A DNA stretch of 64,000 nucleotides from Patiria miniata (taxonomy: Eukaryota > Echinodermata > Asteroidea > Valvatida > Asterinidae): assembly GCF_015706575.1 (NCBI RefSeq), contig NW_024037063.1:13640927-13704926 (forward strand), read 5' to 3'. The number at the start of each line of letters is the position of its first letter. Within the stretch, counting starts at the first letter, position 1. Of the stretch, positions 12,081 through 33,238 are shown piece by piece. A model generated the notes under the pieces. The model did no database searches. It was given only the letters and a program-made list of their open reading frames with translations, and was not told the origin of the DNA. Made by a program: the position numbers and the translations under genes.

Positions 12081-12319
12081 CGCTATGCTAAGGTGTCTTT
12101 GGTATTTTCTCTGGGGGAGAACTGTATAAGAAAAACAAGGGAAAACACAGACAGCAATTTAAGCCCATGCAATTTGTTTCTTCATCGTTTGAATATTTGG
12201 AATTTCATCATTGAGGTTCAAGATCAGCATTTGTTCAACTTTTGGTCAAGTTGATGGACTATTATTGTCTTAGAGCAAAGGAACATACTAAACAACGATA
12301 TATAAATGTATAACCATCA

Positions 12320-13046
12320 TACTCCTAGAACTATGAGGCTCCGCGTGAGCGGAGCCTCATAGATCAAGAAGCCCGCAAAATTGCCTGCAGCACAAAACAC
12401 TAATAAAGTACAAAAACGTCCATCAAAATGCAGCCATTTCACACAGAACCGCTGCACAGTTTGCCCCTATACTCCGTACTTTATCTCTTGACATACTCAC
12501 GTATCTTGTGCGGAACTAACATAGGTGGATTCTGTCGGTTTTTAGGCCAAAATGATGAAAAATATGCCCTTTCCGCATTGAGCCAACCTGACACTTGAAA
12601 CGTGCACGCATTATGATCGAGCGATGATTTTCGGTTCGCTCGGAGCGCGCCGCGGGGGGTACGGTACATGCACTTGTACGCATGCACATCATTTCGCTTG
12701 TACCGTACCCCCCGCGGCGCGCTCCGAGCGAACCGAAAATCATCGCTCGATCATATGCGTGCACGTTTCAAGTGTCAGGTTGGCTCAATGCGGAAAGGGC
12801 ATATTTTTCATCATTTTGGCCTAAAAACCGACAGAATCCACCTATGTTAGTTCCGCACAAGATACGTGAGTATGTCAAGAGATAAAGTACGGAGTATAGG
12901 GGCAAACTGTGCAGCGGTTCTGTGTGAAATGGCTGCATTTTGATGGACGTTTTTGTACTTTATTAGTGTTTTGTGCTGCAGGCAATTTTGCGGGCTTCTT
13001 GATCTATGAGGCTCCGCTCACGCGGAGCCTCATAGTTCTAGGAGTA
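12320..13046. mobile_element. Foldback element with 348-bp arms and 9-bp target duplication
   Basis: The arms at 12320-12667 and 12700-13046 are near-perfect reverse complements with a 32-nt loop. The ends are TACTCCTAGAAC / GTTCTAGGAGTA. The flanks are the 9-bp direct repeat TAACCATCA (12311-12319 and 13047-13055), a target-site duplication. Each arm also has its own small palindrome (GAGGCTCCGC...GCGGAGCCTC). A 48-bp relative with its own 9-bp duplication is at 40237. The 9-bp duplication and long inverted arms resemble Mutator-like foldback elements (inference). No transposase is seen. Confidence 0.92.
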
Positions 13047-13590
13047 TAACCATCACTGACCAAAAGTATCGAAAATAGACTCGGACAAAATAAAATTAAG
13101 TTATAAAGTTATAAACCATCTCAGTGTTTGTTTGTTTTGGCTTTTAGGTTTTTGTTTTTTTTGTTTTGTGTTTTTGCTTTTTGGTGGTTTTTTAAACTTA
13201 AAACACCTGGGCCTAACAGAATTCATATTAAATCTAAATTTATTAAATAGAAATGTTAGAACCTCTAAAAAGTAATAAATTCCGACTTTCCAATGTCAAA
13301 AAAAAAACACTTGGCAAAAAAACGAAGGCCCCTTATAGGGCCCTAAGGAAAAAAAAATAAGGTGAAATAATCTGCATAAGCTTCGACTGTAATAAAATGC
13401 AGCATCCAATCTTTTTTCCAAATTCAAGAGTAACTGCCGAAATTGGATGAAAATTTCAGGTAAAATATCTTCAAATGCCCTTTCGGGGACCTAGGAAAAG
13501 ACGTTTAATAAATTAAAATTTCTTGAATTTTAGTGCATGCATATAAGGCCCAACGACAACGTTACTGCTGGAAAAAAAAAGGTTTTCTGT

Positions 13591-14530
13591 AGCTGGAGTT
13601 ACCCAGCCCTGAGTTTTATCATTGGGTTGTCTATAAGGGCTGGAGCGAATTTTTCTCGTAACTTGTAGTATTTGCAAAAAAATTTGGAAAATGTTCAATT
13701 TTGTCCCCGTTACACACTAATTGCAACTGCAACTCACCCCAAACTTGCCTGGAATAACCATTACACAGGTCCTTGAAGTAAAAAACGATCCACGATGAAG
13801 ATTCAGCCTACAATTGCAGTGAAAACAGGAGGAATAACCGCTAACCTGACAACCATTCAGGCATGGCCAGGACTGCTATTGGTTTGTGCACAAAAAAAAT
13901 TGTGTACAATGAATGGCGGTCGATTAACAGGCACAGAGAGCGATCGCTGTCAACTACTCGTTTTTGCCGGCTGCGCTGGCGTTGGCGCGTGACGTCACGC
14001 GGAAGCGTAACACCCGATGACTGTTTCATGCACTAGTATAAGGTTTACCACTCGCATCACAGCTTTGGTACTGGAACCGCAACCAATAGTGCATGAAACA
14101 GTCATCGGGTGTTACGCTTCCGCGTGACGTCACGCGCCAACGCCAGCGCAGCCGGCAAAACGAGTAGTTGACAGCGATCGCTCTCTGTGCCTGTTAATCG
14201 ACCGCCATTCATTGTACACAATTTTTTTTGTGCACAAACCAATAGCAGTCCTGGCCATGCCTGAAAGGTTGTCAGGTTAGCGGTTATTCCTCCTGTTTTC
14301 ACTGCAATTGTAGGCTGAATCTTCATCGTGGATCGTTTTTTACTTCAAGGACCTGTGTAATGGTTATTCCAGGCAAGTTTGGGGTGAGTTGCAGTTGCAA
14401 TTAGTGTGTAACGGGGACAAAATTGAACATTTTCCAAATTTTTTTGCAAATACTACAAGTTACGAGAAAAATTCGCTCCAGCCCTTATAGACAACCCAAT
14501 GATAAAACTCAGGGCTGGGTAACTCCAGCT
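13591..14530. mobile_element. Foldback element with 445-bp arms and 11-bp target duplication
   Basis: The arms at 13591-14035 and 14087-14530 are near-identical in reverse complement, with a 51-nt loop. The ends are AGCTGGAGTTACCC / GGGTAACTCCAGCT. The flanks are the direct repeat AGGTTTTCTGT (13580-13590 and 14531-14541). Both arms encode the same short peptide in opposite directions, a by-product of the palindrome. A pure A run follows the right duplication. Confidence 0.9.
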
Positions 14531-14565
14531 AGGTTTTCTGTAAAAAAAAAAAAAAAAAAAAAAAG

Positions 14566-14749
14566 GGGGAAAGAATGTTGCAACCCGACACTTTTCTTCA
14601 TATATCAAAAAAACGTTGATAAGACATGAATCTGGGACTGAGAAACGTTTCCAATTTTGTTAGGAAATACTTCTAAAATGTCTCGACTCTCCATAGACTT
14701 TGTACACAACCGCTGAAGTGGCGTCAGGATGCAACATTCTTTCCAAAAA
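14566..14749. mobile_element. MITE of the GTTGCAAC...GACGCCAC family, copy 2
   Basis: The left end is GGGGAAAGAATGTTGCAAC and the right end is GATGCAACATTCTTTCC. The interior phrases AGACATGAATCTGGGACTG and CTCCATAGACTTTGTACAC match the other copies. It lies directly after the foldback element. Confidence 0.8.
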
Positions 14750-14855
14750 GTTATTGTTAGCACTAAATAAATAGCAGTAGCACGCATCCAAAATGATTTT
14801 TCTTTTCTGCATGACGCACGCACGATCATGAACAATGTCACTCGCATTCATTTAC

Positions 14856-15060
14856 CTGAAGAGTTACTTCTGACTGATGTTCCTTGAATCTTTTTGCAGT
14901 AAATCTCAGGATTAATACAAAGATGATCTTGCCCTCCGGATGTTTGCATCTGTAATGATTGTTCTGTCGAATTACCACGCGTGCTGCGCCGCCGAATCTT
15001 CAGAAAATGTTGTGGGTTGTTTTGACGAGTTGCCAGGCAGGCGATGCAGCTGATTACTAG
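14856..15060 (-). promoter_or_regulatory. Candidate MEIG1 5' noncoding exon and promoter region
   Basis: On the minus strand a donor-like CTTCAG|GTAAAT occurs at the 14856/14855 boundary, preceded by unique, less AT-rich sequence. An AGAGGGCGC motif lies at 15125-15133. This is the first non-repetitive stretch upstream of the MEIG1 start, so it is a plausible first noncoding exon and transcription start. There is no direct proof. Confidence 0.3.
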
Positions 15061-15185
15061 ACTAGCTACAAGTTCTTCTATTGCATTTCAATCAGCTAAA
15101 ATTTGATACCGCAATATTGAAAGGGCGCCCTCTGTCCCCTCTACAACTTAACTAACTATGGCATTGCGTTCCAAAAGTGTCCAAA

Positions 15186-15895
15186 CCGGTGTGGCAGGTA
15201 ATTCTGTCCCCCCCTGGTAAATAATGTGCCCCCCCCCCGGACACATTTACCGGATCGTGGCCCGGTAAATGTGTCCGGGGGGACACTTTTACCTAGGTAA
15301 ATTGTCCCCCTCCAGGTAAAAATGTCCCCCTGCCCAACAACGGTGAAAGTGACCCCCTGGTAAATGTGCCCCCATACAGTATGTAATGAGAGCAGCAGCG
15401 TGTCGCACGCGCCAGTGCATGCTGCAAGATTTGAGGTAGTGATTATCACATGTGTACATATGCGTTTCCCTCTACAATGGAAATTCGTCCAATAGGAAAT
15501 TTCGTTACGCCCTATGATGGGAACACAGACCAATCCAAGTAGACGTTGTATCATACTGACGAGGGCCATCGCCATGCATCGCCGCTGTGTTGAACTATCG
15601 CGGTAGAATTGCGATAGACTCTTAATCACCGTACTCCGAATCGAAACATTGTGCTCACGTATCATCTAATAGACTAAATTAAATATTTTTATATTCATAA
15701 AGGGCAGACTAAAAGTCCAAAATGTATACCTTGTAGAGTGAATTCATCAAACAATAACTTTCCGGGTTTTAAAAGAGGGGACAGAATTACCGGGGGGGGG
15801 GGGGGGGTGGAGGGACAGAATTACCTGGAGGGGGACAGAATTAACGGTCCAGGGAGGACACTTTTACCGGGGGACAGAATTACCTGCCACACCGG
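15186..15895. mobile_element. 710-bp TIR element with GGTAAATGTGTCC repeats, copy 1
   Basis: The terminal inverted repeats are CCGGTGTGGCAGGTAATTC (left) and GAATTACCTGCCACACCGG (right). Subterminal zones hold many short direct and inverted units of GGTAA(A/T)T(G/C)TGTCC with C or G runs. The middle, with phrases such as GCAGCAGCGTGTCG and GAGGGCCATCGCCATGCATC, is shared with 36503-37220. A 169-codon minus-strand frame overlaps it but resembles no known protein. Confidence 0.85.
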
Positions 15896-15914
15896 CCCCA
15901 CACCCAGCCAGCTG

Positions 15915-16437
15915 GGGCCAATTTCATAGAGCTGCTTAAGCACAAAATTTGCTTAAGCACAAAAATGTCTTGCTTAATAAAATCAGGTTACCAGCCAAAA
16001 CTCCATGTGATTGTTATGCTAAGTAAACAACAGCTAAATACCGGTCACAAGCAATGTACATCACATGGGCCCAATTTCATAGCGCTGCTTAACAGCGCCG
16101 ACTTTGTGCTTAACGAGCCTCAATCTATTTCATAGGGACCGTTAAGCAGTAAGCACAGCAAAAGCACACTTAACCCCAGAAGAAAACTTTGCTTAAATCA
16201 GTGACGTAACAATAGAATCTCCACGCGCGCACAACCGTTAGCACGTTCACGGCATGAAATAGTGCTTAAGCAGCAGCATGATTTTCTGCTATAGTAAGCA
16301 CAACTGTTCTGCTTACTGTTAAGCAGTGCTATATGAAATTGGGCCATGGAGTTTTGGCCGGTAACCTAGTTTTGCTAAGCAATGTTTTTTCGTGCTTAAG
16401 CAAATTTTCTGCTTAAGCAGCTCTATGAAATTGGGCC
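15915..16437. mobile_element. CAATTTCATAGAGCTGCTTAAGCA element, outer copy
   Basis: The ends are GGGCCAATTTCATAGAGCTG and CAGCTCTATGAAATTGGGCC, with repeated GCTTAAGCA units inside. The element is split by a second element at 16068-16345. The two halves match each other in reverse complement (CCAAAACTCCATGTG / CACATGGAGTTTTGG). This shows where the original was interrupted. Confidence 0.85.
16068..16345. mobile_element. Nested GGCCCAATTTCATAGCGCTG element
   Basis: The ends are GGCCCAATTTCATAGCGCTG and the complement ending AAATTGGGCC. It is inserted in the outer element with ATG on both sides (16065-16067 and 16346-16348), read as a 3-bp target duplication. The host sequence is restored on removal. 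A sister copy follows at 16446-16711. Confidence 0.85.
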
Positions 16438-16445
16438 CAGCTGCA

Positions 16446-16711
16446 GGGCCCAATTTCATAGCGCTGCTTAACAGCCGACTTTGTGCTTACCGAGCCTCCA
16501 TCTATTTCATAGGGACCGTTAAGCAGTAAGCACAGCAAAAGCACGCTTAACCCCAGAAGAAATCTTTGCTTAAATCAGTGACGTAACAAAAGAAATCTCC
16601 ATGCGCGCGCAACCGTTAGCATGAAATAGTGCTTAAGCAGCAGCATGATTTTCTGCTATAGTAAGCACAACTTTTCTGCTTACTGTTAAGCAACGCTATG
16701 AAATTGGGCCC
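16446..16711. mobile_element. GGGCCCAATTTCATAGCGCTG element, sister copy
   Basis: It is nearly identical to the nested element at 16068-16345, differing mainly by small deletions. It ends GCTATGAAATTGGGCCC. It lies within 10 bp of the outer element's right end. Confidence 0.85.
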
Positions 16712-17431
16712 TGGCCATATTATGTCGGACCATGGAGGAATAAGCACTGCCACTTAAATTTTGACCGAAAGGTGGAGAGTTTGTCACTTCAAAAGTGACA
16801 ATCCCCACATCTTCGGTGTGCTAGCCCGGTGAGGGCTGGGGGAAAGAAATTAATATTCGGCGCATAATCAGTAACTTTGCAGTGCGTAAAATATGAGCGG
16901 TCCCAAGCCGAAAAAATGAAAAAAGAAAGAGCACTGCTGCATATCGGTGAAAAAGAGGGGCCTCACGAAGCGCCCTCTATTTACTGTATGTGTGCACAGT
17001 GTTTGTAATGACCGTTTTAGCAGATTTTCTGCCAGATCTGACTGGGGGGGGGGGGGGGGAGGAAAAAAAAACGAATCTAGCAGAGAATCTAGCAGAATGA
17101 AAATTGTAGCGCTTGCACAATATTATTCTGGTGATTTTTTTACAATTTGAAAATTTTAATTTTTTTGAGGAAATTCTGTATTTTGAACATTTGCATATGA
17201 GTATAAGCATGATAAGTGTTTATAATGTGTTTCGTGTAATTCTGGGTGATTTAGCACATTGTTAAATCTAGCAGAATTTTGAAACGCATCTAGCAGAATT
17301 TTGCGATCTTCATCTGGTCACCCATACCAGTGCATACGTGCCGCGCCGCCGCGCGAATGACTCACGTTCAAGTCCACGCTTGTTACGGACACGGCCTTGC
17401 AAGCCTGCTGACATTCGTCGGTTATCTGCTT

Positions 17432-17530
17432 TATATAAAGACCACACGCAGGTAAGTAGACAGCAGATCGACTTTAGATACCACTGTTTGCAATCATCAT
17501 ACACAATGATGGCATTTTCAGATCGGCCCG
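17432..17530 (+). promoter_or_regulatory. Candidate NAMPT promoter (TATA box) and first exon
   Basis: TATATAAA lies at 17432-17439, followed at 17506 by ATGATGGCATTTTCAGATCG with a donor GGCCCG|GTAAGT at 17530/17531. Splicing to the acceptor-like TTTCTAG ending at 20719 joins in frame: ATG (17506) would read MMAFSDRPVKRIKVE and run into the NAMPT start at 20740. The region is GC-richer than its surroundings and lies between MEIG1 and NAMPT. A strong donor also sits at 17449-17451. This is a prediction only. NAMPT family proteins normally start near the 20740 ATG. Confidence 0.35.
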
Positions 17531-17781
17531 GTAAGTTATCTATGCCAAGCGGTCCAAATTTCACTGGACGAGCTGTGACCGGTGCATTGGCCTATTGCAC
17601 GGGGCCGGGTGCACTAGCTGTACACTGTGAATTGCGCACAATTTCGTGCACATACACACGTCCACCGCATCGGTTCATAGCAGCCCAGTCGTTTTCTTAG
17701 TTCCGGATCGCAATCATTGTTCAGTCAGCTTTCGGCTCAACTAATCCACGAATTCAAGTGATGATTGGTTAAAATAGTTTA

Positions 17782-18010
17782 TGGAAAAAAATGTAGCAAC
17801 CTGACGCCACTTTTTCCTTCATATATATCATCTCAATGTCAATGAAAATTGAAGGTCAGTCATTGCAAAAATGATGATAAGACATGAATCTGGGACTGAA
17901 AAAACATTTCCAATTTTGTTATAGTTAGGAAATACTTTAAAAATGTTCTTGACTCTCCATAGACTTTGTACACAATCGCGGAAGTGGCGTCAGGTTGCAA
18001 CATTTTTTTA
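17782..18010. mobile_element. MITE of the GTTGCAAC...GACGCCAC family, copy 3
   Basis: It runs from GGAAAAAAATGTAGCAACC to GGTTGCAACATTTTTTTACC, with the usual interior (ATCTGGGACTG, CTCCATAGACTTTGTACAC, GAAGTGGCGTCAGG). Confidence 0.85.
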
Positions 18011-18124
18011 CCAAGTTTACCTTGAATAAGGGAGATATCAGATAGGGCCTACCTAGGCTACAAAATAATTTTCCACTGCGACATCAAAAGTACCGTGGGA
18101 TGTCACTTTTCCTAGTTCCACTTA

Positions 18125-18393
18125 TGCGCCTATGAAATGTTTCCGACTACATGGAATTTGAAAATAGGGTACCGGTAGGTAGGTAGGAATTTTTTTTGGG
18201 GGGGGCAAATTTTTTGTGTGTGTACTAAGCGTCTGCGTGTAGTCAAGGGTAAAACTAAAAGGTAGAAATTGATGGTTTGGGGTGTTTTTGTCTCATAACC
18301 CCCCCCCCCCCCCCCCAAAAAAAATAGGGTAGGGGCTGTCAGAATAGGGTAGGTAGGGAAACCGGATGCAGAACTGATTTTTTTTTTTTGGCC
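18125..18393. mobile_element. Harbinger-type MITE with TTA duplication
   Basis: The element is flanked by TTA at 18122-18124 and 18394-18396. Its right end is TTTTTTTTTTGGCC. Its interior (TAGGGTAGGTAGGG, GTAGGTAGGTAGG, CCGACTACATGG) is the reverse of the copy at 55017-55266. A 3-bp TWA duplication with GGCC-type ends fits the PIF/Harbinger superfamily (established pattern). Confidence 0.75.
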
Positions 18394-18750
18394 TTATCGC
18401 CTTTTTGTCTAAATGTTAAAAAGGCGATAAGTAGGGCGCAAGTTACTCAGGCTAATAGTTTTCATAGTTTTTGAGATAGGGGCCTACAGGTCTACGAATT
18501 TGGCAATTTGTTTTCAAGTGTATAATGTCATTGTAAGCAACAATCTTGAAAAATGTACATAGGGGTGCCAAAACAGAAAAAAAAAATCTTGTCTTAAAGA
18601 AATACTATTTTAAGATTTTTTTTTTAAACCCACTTTTTTGTATAAATCTTATTTTTGAAAAAATAAATACCCAAAATCATTGTTTTGATTGAAGTCAAGA
18701 TCCATCCAATTTCTGAATATTACAGCAAAAGCTATTAATGTTGTATCACC

Positions 18751-19183
18751 TTAAAGGGAATAAACAACATTTGCAAACATCAAAAAATAAAACAACCAAG
18801 TTTTTACGAAATACCTTACTAGGATGTTGGTAAATGACAATCTAAAGCATCCTGTAAAATTATGGCACCTGGTGTGAAGTCATTTTCAAGAAAATTGTAT
18901 TTTTGTATACATTTCCAACGGTGGTCAGCGGACCACCGTTGGAAAAACTAACTATTCTTCAACTACTGCTCCAAATTTACCATTTTTTTCAGTCCAAATT
19001 TTGTTTGCTATTGGTTACATGTTCATGAACGGGTGCAGGCCAGCTAGACCAGCTTGGTTTTTCCAGCATTTTCGAACACATAACTTCAAACATGTCAGTG
19101 TAACAGTATTTGATGTATAAACCCCTCAAATAGTTCATTTCTGAAAATTACAGCAAAAGTAAATGATGTACATTCCCTTTTAA
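18751..19183. mobile_element. TTAAAGGGAAT family MITE, copy 1
   Basis: It starts TTAAAGGGAATAAACAACAT and ends ATGATGTACATTCCCTTTTAA. A central palindrome reads TTTCCAACGGTGGTC / GACCACCGTTGGAAA. Other copies are at 22944, 29720, 34038 (partial) and 46930. Confidence 0.85.
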
Positions 19184-20049
19184 TGTTTTGATATCATTTG
19201 TATGGTACTGCTGATGTCGTATGTACAGGTACAGTATTGTGCTTGTGTTAATGGCCAACATCTATATTTATGTGCCCTCCCTCTTTGGGTGGCAAATTTA
19301 GCTATATATGCCATCACAGCAGTCAAAATCAATCAAGTGACTGTTTAAAAAAATTCCTTAGTTAAGAATTCCCTTGTTAATTTGATCTAGCCATACCTTG
19401 ACTGGAGGTGATTGATATGCCAGCTGTACATGTACCACTACCAGTTACCTCTTTTGTATGTTGATGGAATTTGACTAGTCACAGTGTTTTGAATGTGATC
19501 TGACTGGTTTTTACTAGTCTGTATACAAATGCATGGCAGGGGAAATGGAAGAAATGTTTGACTGTCTGTGACTGATCAAACAATAGGAGGGTTAAACCAA
19601 TAGCCCCTGGAGTTCATTGTATTACATTGTATTTATTCACTGAAAAATCAATAAAACCATAGTGAGTAAGTACAGGGCGGTTTGAGGCGCTACATTGACT
19701 AAAGGGTTAAAGGCAAAACTGTTGATTGATTTATTGTACATGTACCATTGAGCTGGAATAGCACACTAGGTACCTTGGTAGAAGATGTGACAGGAAATTT
19801 AAGTTTAAGTATAAAAGAAAACTGTAGAATGTTATTCTTTAAAGGGGAAAAAAACACAAAATCTGGTTTGCACCGGGCAGGATTCTAACCAAGGTCACAA
19901 CTGTACAAGGCGTGGAATGTATCGCTAGACCGATCTGATCCTTGGCCTGATTTGTGGCGTTTGGCCTTGAAACAACAAATTCCACTCCTTCTAACATTTG
20001 AGTTTGAGCACTGATTCTGTGCCAAAAATAACCACAAAGTGATGTATCT

Positions 20050-20345
20050 TGGCTTTGGTGGCTAGTGCGTAAAGTGCTCGTCTCTCACCACTGTGGCCCG
20101 GGTTCGATTCAAGGCTTGGACCGTATGTGAGTAGAGATGTGATTTGTAGGTGATTTGGTTCTCTCCTGTGCCGCGAGGATTTTTCTCTGGGCTCTCCGGT
20201 TCTCCTCCCTCCTGCAAAAATCAACACTTTCGATCTCTGGCTGTGCTCTGTGGTCAGACCATGGGTCATATGGCGGTAGCCTAAGGAGCTTTTATATGCC
20301 TTCAGCTGCATCCTTCGCAATTCAGCTTCTCAGCTGCGAGTAAGG
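20050..20345 (+). repeat. tRNA-derived SINE-like repeat
   Basis: An A-box-like GTGGCTAGTGCG and a B-box GGTTCGATTCA lie 40-45 bp apart. An about 200-bp non-tRNA body follows, with phrases such as TTCTCTCCTGTGCCGCGAGG and GGGTCATATGGCGGTAGCC, then an A-rich/C-rich end. A possible relative on the other strand is at 44100-44190. Confidence 0.6.
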
Positions 20346-20739
20346 ATGACCAGCCCCCTCCCCCCCCCCCAAAAAAAAATCAACCAAAGCTAGAAGCTGA
20401 CTTTGTAGTGTTTTGATTGACTCAAGACTGTACAAAACAAGCGTACAGTCATTCGCAACTACGCACTGTTAAAATGGCACTGGTTGTCCCAACTTTTGTA
20501 TGCACTAAGAATGAGCCATTAGTTTATTGTTAGTGCATAATTTGAGATTTTTCAGGCAGATTCTATTTTCTTGTATCAAAGTATCTGAATACGCCTGTGG
20601 GATTTCATATCCAGAAGTTTTAATAAAAAACAAAATGTACAGCTTACAAAAATTGATGACTGCAAGAGTGTTGAGTAGTACCTTTGATATTTCATTTTTC
20701 TATTCTGTTAAATTTCTAGTGAAACGCATAAAAGTTGAA

Positions 20740-31093
<10,354 letters not shown>

Positions 31094-31126
31094 AAATGTC
31101 CCCATCGCAATCTGTCCTATCATGCA

Positions 31127-31391
31127 TTAGGTTCCCATTATGCATTAGGTTCCCATCATGCATTGGCTTCCCATCATGCATTTGGTTTGATCCCATCATG
31201 CATTGGGTTCCCATCATGCAGTGCCCAACAAGCTTGGGTTCCCATCATGCATTGGGTTCCCATCATGCATTTGGTTCGATCCCATCATGCATTGGGTTCC
31301 CAACATGCATTGTTTTCCCAACATGCATTGGGTTCCCAACATGCATTGGGTTCCCATCATGCATTGGGTTCCCATCATGCATCGAGTTCCC
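31127..31391 (+). repeat. 18-bp minisatellite in NAMPT 3' UTR
   Basis: About 13 units of CATGCATTGGGTTCCCAT with small variants begin 34 bp after the NAMPT stop, so they are probably transcribed. A second block of the same unit is at 31846-31907. Frames across it on both strands are open because the period is a multiple of three. Confidence 0.9.
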
Positions 31392-31845
31392 AGGGTGCAG
31401 ACCTGCAAATTGACTCCAAAGACTTCAGTGATAGTTACGCGTACTTCCAAAAATTATTTAAAATACTCGCCACTCTCCAAGGTGTTTGACACACCATCAA
31501 ATAAAAGCTTATTTCATATTCTTTCATTTTTCTGTACAATTTTGTTCCGTTATCTGATAACTTTTGGGAGAAAATTCCAACCAAATATGATCACCCCGAA
31601 AAGTAATCCTGTGGCCCATCGCCATTTTGAAAAATGATGCCTGCGCTCCATTGCAAAATCGAGCAATTTTAGGGTGCAAATTCATGAGAATTCACACTCC
31701 AGTGCATGGCTTCCACCTATCTTTTTTACAAACCTTCAAGTTCATGGCCCACAAAATGCTATAATAGCAAAAAAATTGAGGGTGCAAAAATTATGATTTG
31801 GCCCGCGTAGGCAATCTGGACCCATTTACAGGTCTGCACCCCCCA

Positions 31846-31907
31846 ACATGCTTGGGTTCCCATCATGCATTGGGTTCCCATCATGCATTAGGTTCCCATC
31901 ATGCCTT
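31846..31907 (+). repeat. Second block of the 18-bp NAMPT 3' repeat
   Basis: Units of TGGGTTCCCATCATGCAT follow AACATGCT and end at ATGCCTTTC. The first block is separated by about 450 bp that share AGACCTGCA- and CAGGTCTGCACC-type phrases at their borders. This suggests an insertion split the array. Confidence 0.75.
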
Positions 31908-32270
31908 TCAAATCCTCTTACTCAGCAAGCTCTGTAAAATTGTAAAATAGTGTTTATTGTGAGACAAATACATGTAGTTTTATTTGGACTTTAGCATTCA
32001 AATTTGAAGTCCCCAGAAGAGAGGGTGTGCACAGCCGTTTTCCTAAAGTAAACTGATATGCCAGATTTGACCTCAGTGAGGTCATGTTGTGCATTTCTAT
32101 ATAGGACTGATGACATCATACGCATAACCCATATACACTGCTGCTGGATATTTTGTGACGTGAAACAAACCTTATGCAAGTAACCTCCAGTTTTGGAATG
32201 GTGTGGTGTATTTGTGTAATTCACATCTCATTGATAAAATATGCAATTATGAAAGATTATGCCCTGAATT

Positions 32271-32737
32271 GTGCGTTCGATTAGATCACCCACGTCGACT
32301 CGGGTTAGCCCCGCGCTGTTTGATTAGTTCTGACATAATTCTCGGGCGCACCCGGATCAGCCACCACAACCCTGCTCGTGGAGCATTGCAGTGGTAGAAA
32401 TACGTCACACACATGCGTCATGCCTTCCAAGAAGCTGACAAATATGGCGGCCGAACAGCAGGAAAATTCAAGTAGACCTATTAATAAACTGTATTTGAAG
32501 TCTAAACATAATTATTTATTGATCTCATAGCAACTTTTTGGAGGCTATTTTGAAAAAGCAGTGGATCTCATAGTAAGACTGAGTCCGAAACGGGCGTTTT
32601 GTCAATAGCTATGGGTATGACTACAGACGTCGTGTGAGGACAATGATGGCGAATGTTTGAGCATTCGATTAGCCGTGCTCTTGTGGCTAACCCATCTACC
32701 TTTACCTATGTCGACCCGGGTGAGCTAATCGAGCACA
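32271..32737. mobile_element. TIR element with GTGC(G)TTCGATTAG ends
   Basis: The left end GTGCGTTCGATTAGATCACC then CACGTCGACTCGGG is matched by CCCGGGTGAGCTAATCGAGC after GTCGA at the right. A second inner pair, GGGTTAGCC / GGCTAACCC, reinforces it. It is intergenic between NAMPT and EMC3 and has no coding capacity. Confidence 0.7.
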
Positions 32738-33238
32738 CTCATAGAAATATAACATCGGAATCTGTAGTTTTGACCATTCCAACTTTTCCAGACAAGACAA
32801 ACTCAGCAGTACAGTACCAGATATTCAAATTTAACTCGCAAAGAATCTAAGCTACTTTTAAATCGCTTATTGGAGAAGCTTCTTAGCAACTTGGTCTTCA
32901 AATTAATACGATTCACTGCAGGCACATGTTGTTAAACGGTAGATGTGCTATGAAAACTTGTTATATCGTGTGCTTGGATGCTGTAATTTCATTGGTCAAG
33001 AACGGCCACGTGTCCAATCTGTAAAAATGCATATACAGTGGTTAACGTCATATACGATGCACGTTGCGCACGCGCGTGTAGAACCTGTATGCGCGCTCGC
33101 GACTGAGAAATGCGTGCAAGTCCAGCAGAAGGAATTAAGCCTGCAGTTATCAAAGGTTAGACTGCAGTGATTTAATTTATTTCTTGCATTGCACGTTTCA
33201 ACCATTTATTGTTTTGACTTATTGGCACAATATAACAA

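Noticed and set aside
12481..12885. Six overlapping 60-82-codon frames encoding the same peptides on both strands
   Set aside because: They are a by-product of the perfect palindrome. No start context or homology is seen.
15156..15665. 169-codon minus-strand frame in the 710-bp element
   Set aside because: It has no recognisable transposase motif, runs through palindromic subterminal repeats, and the sister element at 36613-36882 does not keep the full frame.
31096..31637. Open frames of 105-144 codons after NAMPT
   Set aside because: The 18-bp repeat is a multiple of three and gives repeat peptides in several frames and on both strands. There is no conserved domain.
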